Shown one piece after another: positions 58,923 through 64,000 of a stretch of 64,000 bases of DNA. The stretch is taken from contig NZ_BMTY01000004.1 of the NCBI RefSeq assembly GCF_014649915.1, forward strand, positions 247,624 to 311,623, written 5' to 3'. The DNA is from Streptomyces toxytricini (lineage in GTDB: Bacteria > Actinomycetota > Actinomycetes > Streptomycetales > Streptomycetaceae). The notes beneath the pieces are model-generated. The model did not search any database. It saw only the letters and a program-made list of their open reading frames with translations, and was not told the origin of the DNA. Position 1 is the first letter of the stretch. Every line of letters begins with the position of its first letter. The translations under genes and the position numbers were made by a program.

Positions 58923-60014
58923 ATGTCCTCGCCACTGAACGGTCTCGCCCGGTACCCGATCGTGCAGGCTCCCATGGCGGGCGGGGCCTCCTGCCCGCCG
59001 CTCGCCGCCGCGGTGTGCGAGGCGGGCGCCCTGGGCTTCCTGGCCGGCGGCTACAAGACCGCCGACGGCATGTACCAGGAGGTCAAACGGCTGCGCGCGC
59101 TCACCCGGCGCCCATTCGGCGTCAACCTCTTCATGCCGCAGACCGGACACGCCGACCCGGCCGCGATCGAGACGTACCGCGGGCAGCTCGCCGGCGAGGG
59201 CACCTGGTACGACGTCTCCCTCGCCGAGGAGGACACCGCCGGCACCAGCGACGACGGCTACGACGCCAAACTCGCGATCCTGCTGGAGGACCCGGTCCCC
59301 GCCGTGTCGTTCACCTTCGGCTGCCCCGCCCCGCAGACGCTCGCCGCCCTGCGCAAGGCCGGCACGTACACCATCGTCACCGCCACCTCGGTCGACGAGG
59401 CCCGCGCCGCCGAGGCCGCGGGGGCCGACGCCGTCTGCGTCCAGGGCGTCGAGGCCGGCGGCCACCAGGGCACCCACCGCGACGACCCGCAGGCCGACGC
59501 CACCGCCGGGGTCGGGCTGCTCGCCCTCGTCGCCCAGGTCAGGGAGGCCGTCGGCCTGCCGATCATCGCCGCGGGCGGGCTGATGCGCGGCTCGCAGATC
59601 GTGGCGCTGCTCGCCGCCGGCGCCGAGGCGGGGCAGCTCGGCACCGCCTTCCTGCCCTGCCCCGAGTCCGGGGCGCACCCGCTGCACAAGAAGGCGCTCA
59701 CCGACCCGCTGTTCCCGCACACCGAGCTGACCAGGGCGTTCTCCGGGCGTCCCGCCCGCGGCCTGGTCAACCGGTTCATGCGCGAGCACGGGCCGTACGC
59801 CCCGGCCGCGTACCCGCAGGTCCACCACATCACCGCCGGGCTCCGCAAGGCGGCCGCCGCGGCCGGGGACCCGCAGGGCATGGCGCTGTGGGCGGGCCAA
59901 GGGCACCGGCTGGCGCGGGCGCTGCCCGCGGGGCAGCTGGTGGAGGTGCTGGCCGCCGAGATCGCCGAGGCGCAGAGCGCACTGAACGACATGCAGAAGA
60001 GGAGTACGTCATGA
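58923..60014 (+). CDS. Nitronate monooxygenase family flavoprotein
   Basis: This 363-residue FMN enzyme has a TIM barrel of the nitronate monooxygenase/2-nitropropane dioxygenase family: PIVQAPMAGGAS at the start, FTFGCPAPQT, GADAVCVQGVEAGGHQGTH and IIAAGGLMRGSQIVALLAAGA in pieces. The last is the FMN phosphate loop. It probably detoxifies propionate-3-nitronate, though some members are enoyl reductases. ATG 58923 and 58914 are both possible; I use the second, with CACGAT 7 bases upstream. Its stop overlaps the RsmE start by four bases (ATGA). Confidence 0.88.
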   Translation: MSSPLNGLARYPIVQAPMAGGASCPPLAAAVCEAGALGFLAGGYKTADGMYQEVKRLRALTRRPFGVNLFMPQTGHADPAAIETYRGQLAGEGTWYDVSLAEEDTAGTSDDGYDAKLAILLEDPVPAVSFTFGCPAPQTLAALRKAGTYTIVTATSVDEARAAEAAGADAVCVQGVEAGGHQGTHRDDPQADATAGVGLLALVAQVREAVGLPIIAAGGLMRGSQIVALLAAGAEAGQLGTAFLPCPESGAHPLHKKALTDPLFPHTELTRAFSGRPARGLVNRFMREHGPYAPAAYPQVHHITAGLRKAAAAAGDPQGMALWAGQGHRLARALPAGQLVEVLAAEIAEAQSALNDMQKRSTS

Positions 60015-60754
60015 CCGCCCCCGTGTTCGTGGTGGAGGAGGTCCCCGCCGGGCCGCGGTTCGTCCTGGACGGCCCCGAAGGCCGCCACGCGGTGTCCGTC
60101 AAGCGGCTGGCCCCGGGCGAGGAGGTCGTCCTCACCGACGGCCGCGGCGGCTGGGCCGAGGCCGTCGTCGAGGCTGCCGAGGGCAAGGACCGGCTCGTCG
60201 TCGCGGTGCTCGCGACGGGTGAGGAGCCGGAGCCCGAGGTGACGATCACCGTCGTCCAGGCCCTGCCCAAGGGCGACCGCGGCGAGGTGGCCGTCGAGAC
60301 CATGACGGAGACCGGCGTCGACGCGATCGTGCCCTGGCAGGCTTCCCGCTGCATCACCCAGTGGCGCGGCGACCGCGGCGCCAAGTCCCTCGCCAAGTGG
60401 CGCAGCACCGCCCGTGAGGCCGGCAAGCAGTCCCGGCGCGTCCGCTTCCCCGAGGTGGCGGAGGCCATGTCCACCAAGCAGGTCGCGGCGCTGCTGGCCG
60501 GCGCCGACCTCGCCGTCGTCCTGCACGAGGACCGCGACGCCCCCTCCGAGGCCCTGGCCGGGGCCGAACTGCCGAAGGCCGGGTCCGTCGTCCTGGTCGT
60601 GGGCCCCGAGGGCGGCGTCTCGCCGGAGGAGCTCGCCGCCTTCACGGCCGCCGGCGCCCGCACCTGCCGGCTGGGCCGCTCGGTGCTGCGCACCTCCACC
60701 GCGGGCACCGCGGCCGCCGCGGTCCTGCTGGCGCGGACCGGCCGCTGGTCCTGA
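60011..60754 (+). CDS. rsmE: 16S rRNA (uracil-1498-N3)-methyltransferase
   Basis: This 247-residue SPOUT enzyme methylates U1498 of 16S rRNA. The N-terminal PUA-like part has GPEGRHAVSVKRLAPGEEVVLTDGRGGWAE in pieces; the C-terminal knot has QALPKGDRGEVAVETMTETGV, VVGPEGGVSPEELAAF and LGRSVLRTSTAGTAA. The ATG overlaps the TGA of the preceding gene, with GAGGAG at the right distance, so the two are coupled. A HIT protein follows about 100 bases later. This order (dnaJ, rsmE, HIT) is common in actinobacteria. Confidence 0.95.
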   Translation: MTAPVFVVEEVPAGPRFVLDGPEGRHAVSVKRLAPGEEVVLTDGRGGWAEAVVEAAEGKDRLVVAVLATGEEPEPEVTITVVQALPKGDRGEVAVETMTETGVDAIVPWQASRCITQWRGDRGAKSLAKWRSTAREAGKQSRRVRFPEVAEAMSTKQVAALLAGADLAVVLHEDRDAPSEALAGAELPKAGSVVLVVGPEGGVSPEELAAFTAAGARTCRLGRSVLRTSTAGTAAAAVLLARTGRWS

Positions 60755-60854
60755 AATGCCGGCGGGCGGCGGCGGGCCGCCCGATACGATGCCCGAACTG
60801 ATCAACACCCGTGCGGGCGGCAGCGCCCGCGCCACCGTCACGGAAGGCGAAGCC

Positions 60855-61214
60855 ATGGCAGGGGAACCGCAGGCGGACTGCCTGTTCTGCAAGATCGTCG
60901 CGGGAACCGTCCCGGCGACCGTGGTCCGGGAGACCGAGACGACCGTCGCGTTCCGGGACATCAACCCCCAGGCGCCCACGCACGTCCTGGTCATCCCCAA
61001 GGCGCACTACGCGGACGCGGCCTCCCTCGCCGCGGGCGCGCCCGACCTCGCCGCCGACGTGCTCCGCGAGGCCGGTGAGATCGCCGCCCAGGAGAAGGTC
61101 GACGACCACGGCTACCGGATCGTCTTCAACACCGGCGCCGGGGCGGGCCAGACCGTCTTCCACACGCACGCGCACGTCCTCGGCGGGCGCGGCCTCCAGT
61201 GGCCGCCGGGGTAG
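60855..61214 (+). CDS. HIT family nucleotide hydrolase
   Basis: This 119-residue protein has the histidine triad H103-T-H105-A-H107 near the C-terminus ([12 protein letters not shown]) and the N-terminal zinc-like [13 protein letters not shown]. It belongs to the Hint branch, which cleaves AMP- or acyl-AMP-linked molecules. ATG 60855 has GGAAGG at 7 bases; the longer frame is a shadow. A TACGAT -10 box at 60784 may drive it separately from rsmE. RNase Z starts 5 bases after its stop. Confidence 0.93.
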   Translation: MAGEPQADCLFCKIVAGTVPATVVRETETTVAFRDINPQAPTHVLVIPKAHYADAASLAAGAPDLAADVLREAGEIAAQEKVDDHGYRIVFNTGAGAGQTVFHTHAHVLGGRGLQWPPG

Positions 61215-61218
61215 CCCC

Positions 61219-62130
61219 GTGTCCCTACGCGAATTCGTGGTGCTGGGCACCGCCAGCCAGGTGCCCACCCGCCACCGCAACCACAACGGCTACCTCCTGC
61301 GCTGGGACGGCGAGGGCATCCTCTTCGACCCCGGCGAGGGGACCCAGCGCCAGATGCTGCGCGCCGGGGTGGCCGCGCACGACATCAACCGGATCTGCAT
61401 CACGCACTTCCACGGCGACCACAGCCTGGGCCTCGCCGGCGTCGTCCAGCGCATCAACCTCGACCAGGTCCCGCACCCCGTCACCGCGCACTACCCGGCC
61501 TCCGGACAGGTCTTCTTCGACCGGCTGCGGTACGCCACCGCCTACCGGGAGACCGTCAAGCTCCGCGAGGAGCCCGTCGGCGGCGACGGCGTGCTCGCCC
61601 AAGGCCCCCCGTACCGCCTGGAGACGCGCAGGCTCTCCCACCCGGTGGAGTCCTTCGGCTACCGGATCACCGAGCCCGACGGGCGGCGCATGGTCCCCGA
61701 GCTGCTCGCGCGGCACGGCGTCAAGGGCCCCGACGTGGGCCGGATCCAGCGCGAGGGCCGGCTGGGCGCGGTCACCCTCGACGACGTCAGCGTGCCGCGG
61801 CCGGGCCAGCGGTTCGCGTTCGTCATGGACACCCGGGTGTGCTCCGGCGCGGAGGAGCTCGCCGAGGGCTGCGACCTGCTGGTCATCGAGTCGACCTTCC
61901 TCGACGCGGACGAGCGCCTGGCCGCCGACCACGGGCACCTGACCGCGGGCCAGGCGGCCCGCATCGCCCGCGGGGCCGGAGTGCGGCACCTGGTGCTGAC
62001 GCACTTCTCGCAGCGCTACGGCGACCCCGGCGAGTTCGAGCGCCAGGCGCGCGCGGCCGGCTTCGAGGGCGGGCTGACCGTCGCGGCGGACCTCGCGCGG
62101 ATCCCCGTCCCCAAGCGCGCCGACGGCTGA
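61219..62130 (+). CDS. rnz: Ribonuclease Z
   Basis: This 303-residue zinc endonuclease trims the 3' ends of tRNA precursors. The family signature [12 protein letters not shown] is present, the pattern [20 protein letters not shown] opens the protein, and [11 protein letters not shown] closes the active site. [22 protein letters not shown] supplies further ligands. The GTG start lies 5 bases after the HIT gene stop, so the two form an operon. It would process the two tRNA-Ala genes here, which lack an encoded CCA. Confidence 0.93.
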   Translation: MSLREFVVLGTASQVPTRHRNHNGYLLRWDGEGILFDPGEGTQRQMLRAGVAAHDINRICITHFHGDHSLGLAGVVQRINLDQVPHPVTAHYPASGQVFFDRLRYATAYRETVKLREEPVGGDGVLAQGPPYRLETRRLSHPVESFGYRITEPDGRRMVPELLARHGVKGPDVGRIQREGRLGAVTLDDVSVPRPGQRFAFVMDTRVCSGAEELAEGCDLLVIESTFLDADERLAADHGHLTAGQAARIARGAGVRHLVLTHFSQRYGDPGEFERQARAAGFEGGLTVAADLARIPVPKRADG

Positions 62131-62140
62131 CCCGGGGGTC

Positions 62141-62174
62141 GCGGGGGCGGTGGCCGGGTGCCCGCCGCCCCCGC
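62141..62174 (+). terminator. rnz terminator
   Basis: GCGGGGGCGG and CCGCCCCCGC form a perfect 10-bp stem 11 bases after the stop codon. Confidence 0.65.
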
Positions 62175-62343
62175 CACGCCCCGCACGAGGGGATCGCGAG
62201 CCGCGGAGGAGTCCCGCGGTAGTGATGTGCGCCACACTGGGTTTCCGTCCCGCCGGGGACGGGCAAGGCTGTCGGTTTTCCGCCGCGTTCCGCCGCGTGA
62301 CGCCTTGCAGAAACGACCCTTCGCGCCGATCGGGGAGAACACC

Positions 62344-63465
62344 GTGGTCAACCGGGACAGTCGCTTCAGCCGCAGCACAGCAGTGGACCCCCTCGGTCCG
62401 GTGCGCGATCCCGAAGAGCCGGGGTGCGACGTCTTCCTGACCGGCACTGTCTTCCTCGACATCATCTTCACCGGCCTCGACTCGGCCCCCGTGCGCGGCA
62501 CCGAGTCCTGGGCGCGCGGCATGGGCTCCAGCCCCGGCGGCGTCGCCAACATGGCCACCGCGCTGGCCCGGCTCGGCCTGCGCACCTCGCTCGCCGCCGC
62601 GTTCGGCGACGACCACTACGGCGAGTACTGCTGGGACGCGCTGGAGCAGGGCGAGGGCATCGACCTGTCCATGTCCCGGACCGTCCCCGGCTGGCACAGC
62701 CCCGTCACCGTCTCCATGGCGTACGAGGGCGAGCGGACGATGGTCTCGCACGGCCACGAGGCGCCCCCCGGCTTCGGCCACGAGGGCGCGGCCGCGCCTG
62801 GAGGGGCCGTCTTCCCGCAGTGCCCGCCCCGCACGCGGGCCGCCGTGGCCTCGCTCACCCCGGGCCGCGGGGACGGCTGGATCGGGGAGGCCGCCCGCCG
62901 CGGGGCGCGGATCTTCGCGGACGTCGGCTGGGACACCACCGGCCGGTGGGAGCTGGCCGGGCTGACCGACCTGGAGCACTGCGAGGCGTTCCTGCCGAAC
63001 GCGGGCGAGGCCATGCGGTACACGCGCACGGACTGCCCGCGGGCGGCGGCCCGGGCGCTGGCCGAGCGCGTCCCGGTCGCGGTGGTGACCCTGGGCGCGG
63101 AGGGCTCGTACGCCGTGGACTCCGGCACCGGGGAGACGGCCGAGGTGCCCGGGATCGCGGTCGACGCCCTCGACCCGACGGGCGCGGGCGACGTGTACGT
63201 GGCCGGGTTCGTCACCGGCTCGCTGGCGGGCTGGCCGCTGGCCGACCGGCTGGCCTTCGCGGGCCTGACGGCCGCCCTGTCCGTCCGCGAGTTCGGCGGC
63301 TCCCTCTCGGCCCCCGGCTGGGCCGAGGTGGCCCACTGGTGGGAGGCCGCCCCGGAAGGGCTGCGGGAGCGGTACGCCTTCCTCGACGAGCTGGTCCCGC
63401 CCGCCGGCGCGCACGCCCCGCGGCGCCGGGCCGTCCCGACGATCGGCTTCCGCCACTCCGCGTGA
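62344..63465 (+). CDS. PfkB family carbohydrate kinase
   Basis: This 373-residue kinase has the ribokinase fold: CDVFLTGTVFLDIIFTGLD near the start, the first PfkB signature in SSPGGVANMATALARLGL and the second in DALDPTGAGDVYVAGF, where the catalytic Asp is expected. The substrate may be a sugar, nucleoside or other hydroxyl compound; the family is broad. GTG 62344 has GGGGAG at the right distance. The open frame back to 62158 is not supported. The 213-base gap upstream holds the rnz terminator and no other feature I can name. Confidence 0.88.
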   Translation: MVNRDSRFSRSTAVDPLGPVRDPEEPGCDVFLTGTVFLDIIFTGLDSAPVRGTESWARGMGSSPGGVANMATALARLGLRTSLAAAFGDDHYGEYCWDALEQGEGIDLSMSRTVPGWHSPVTVSMAYEGERTMVSHGHEAPPGFGHEGAAAPGGAVFPQCPPRTRAAVASLTPGRGDGWIGEAARRGARIFADVGWDTTGRWELAGLTDLEHCEAFLPNAGEAMRYTRTDCPRAAARALAERVPVAVVTLGAEGSYAVDSGTGETAEVPGIAVDALDPTGAGDVYVAGFVTGSLAGWPLADRLAFAGLTAALSVREFGGSLSAPGWAEVAHWWEAAPEGLRERYAFLDELVPPAGAHAPRRRAVPTIGFRHSA

Positions 63466-63474
63466 GCGCGGCGG

Positions 63475-63507
63475 CCGGCCGCCCGGCGGGACGGGACGGG
63501 CGGCCGG
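63475..63507 (+). terminator. Terminator after the PfkB kinase gene
   Basis: CCGGCCGCCC and GGGCGGCCGG form a perfect 10-bp stem with a 13-base loop, 9 bases after the stop codon, followed by TAAAA. Confidence 0.6.
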
Positions 63508-63615
63508 TAAAACCCCTCGGTGCCGCCCGACCGGCGACGTACCCTTGGTACTCCGGAGGTCGTCGATCGGCGCGACCCCTCAGCGGGAGGTATGTGCAGG
63601 CCACAGTGCCGGCCC

Positions 63616-64000
63616 ATGACTCAGACATCCACAGCCCACACCCCGGCGCAGGGTCAGGCGCGAGCCCACTTCACCGTTCCTGCGAGCCATCCGATGGTGG
63701 CCGTGCTCGGCTCCGGTGACGTCCTGCTCCGCGTGATCGAGAAGGCCTTCCCCAAGGCCGACATCCACGTCCGGGGAAACCAGGTCAGCGCGGTCGGGGA
63801 CGCGGCGGAAGTCGCACTGATCCAGCGCCTGTTCGACGAGATGATGCTCGTGCTCCGCACCGGGCAGCCGATGACGGAGGACGCAGTGGAACGCTCGATC
63901 GCCATGCTCAAGGCGAGCGACAACGGGGACGGCCCGCAGGAGACGCCCGCCGAGGTGCTGACCCAGAACATCCTCTCCAACCGCGGCCGCACCATCCGCC
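63616..64000 (+). CDS. PhoH family protein (3' end outside window)
   Basis: The first 128 residues are visible. FTVPASHPMVAVLGSGDVLLRVIEKAF is the N-terminal domain of PhoH-like proteins, and NQVSAVGDAAEVALIQRLFDEM and MTEDAVERSIAMLKA continue it; the ATPase P-loop would lie beyond the window. PhoH proteins are P-loop ATPases linked to RNA metabolism, often upstream of ybeY. ATG 63616 (MTQTSTAHTP) is the usual start, but it has no ribosome site. ATG 63592 is in frame, one base after GGGAGG, which is too close. The start is therefore uncertain by 8 codons. Confidence 0.88.
   Translation, partial: MTQTSTAHTPAQGQARAHFTVPASHPMVAVLGSGDVLLRVIEKAFPKADIHVRGNQVSAVGDAAEVALIQRLFDEMMLVLRTGQPMTEDAVERSIAMLKASDNGDGPQETPAEVLTQNILSNRGRTIR

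Overview
The window is actinobacterial chromosome, almost certainly Streptomyces (or a close relative such as Kitasatospora). It has very high GC, so nearly every frame is open. GTG starts are common, many genes have a -10 box 6-8 bases before the start codon (leaderless transcripts), and hairpin terminators mostly lack T-runs. The gene order is the Streptomyces block mreC-mreD-pbp2-rodA, rne, rplU-rpmA-obg, proB/proA, nadD-LCP-rsfS, leuS, comEA-comEC, holA, rpsT, lepA, hemW, hrcA-dnaJ, rsmE, phoH. I see no mobile element, CRISPR array, rRNA, or transferred island. This is core chromosome with a few unusual members.

Layout. 1-4.9 kb: end of the mre cell-wall cluster (MreC partial, MreD, PBP2, RodA-type SEDS protein), known in S. 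coelicolor for spore-wall synthesis. 5-10.5 kb: CYTH-CHAD protein, a TIGR03960/TIGR03936 radical-SAM pair, and between them a strange membrane protein built of 19-residue repeats. 10.8-17.4 kb: a giant RNase E/G, L21, L27 and Obg. 17.4-25.9 kb: a cell-wall glycopolymer cluster (two related GT2 enzymes, one fused to a TagF-like domain, GalE, a GT4, a DPM1-like GT2 and GtrA). 26-31 kb: proB and proA with a small unknown gene between them, then two adjacent single-span membrane proteins sharing a DEDFVR motif. 31-36 kb: M48 peptidase, a 55-residue membrane protein, NadD, LCP/LytR_C protein, RsfS, histidine phosphatase. 36-40 kb: two identical tRNA-Ala(GGC) genes flanking a zinc-ribbon-like gene, then leuS behind a leucine leader-peptide attenuator. 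40-49 kb: coiled-coil membrane protein, DegV, ComEA with a very long repetitive N-terminus, ComEC without its expected stop codon, YceI, HolA, S20. 49.5-64 kb: LepA, acyl-CoA ligase, HemW, DUF3097, an MBL hydrolase, CIRCE-controlled hrcA-dnaJ, nitronate monooxygenase, RsmE, HIT protein, RNase Z, a PfkB kinase and the start of PhoH.

How it fits together. Peptidoglycan elongation (PBP2, RodA, MreC/D), glycopolymer synthesis (17-26 kb), an LCP protein that could attach glycopolymers, and two DEDFVR membrane proteins lie within about 34 kb, which suggests a cell-envelope neighbourhood. Around it is translation and RNA housekeeping (RNase E, L21, L27, Obg, RsfS, LeuRS, LepA, S20, RsmE). The points most worth checking are the 19-residue repeat protein, the ComEC run-on frame through yceI and holA, the leuS attenuator, the DEDFVR pair and two probable CTG starts.
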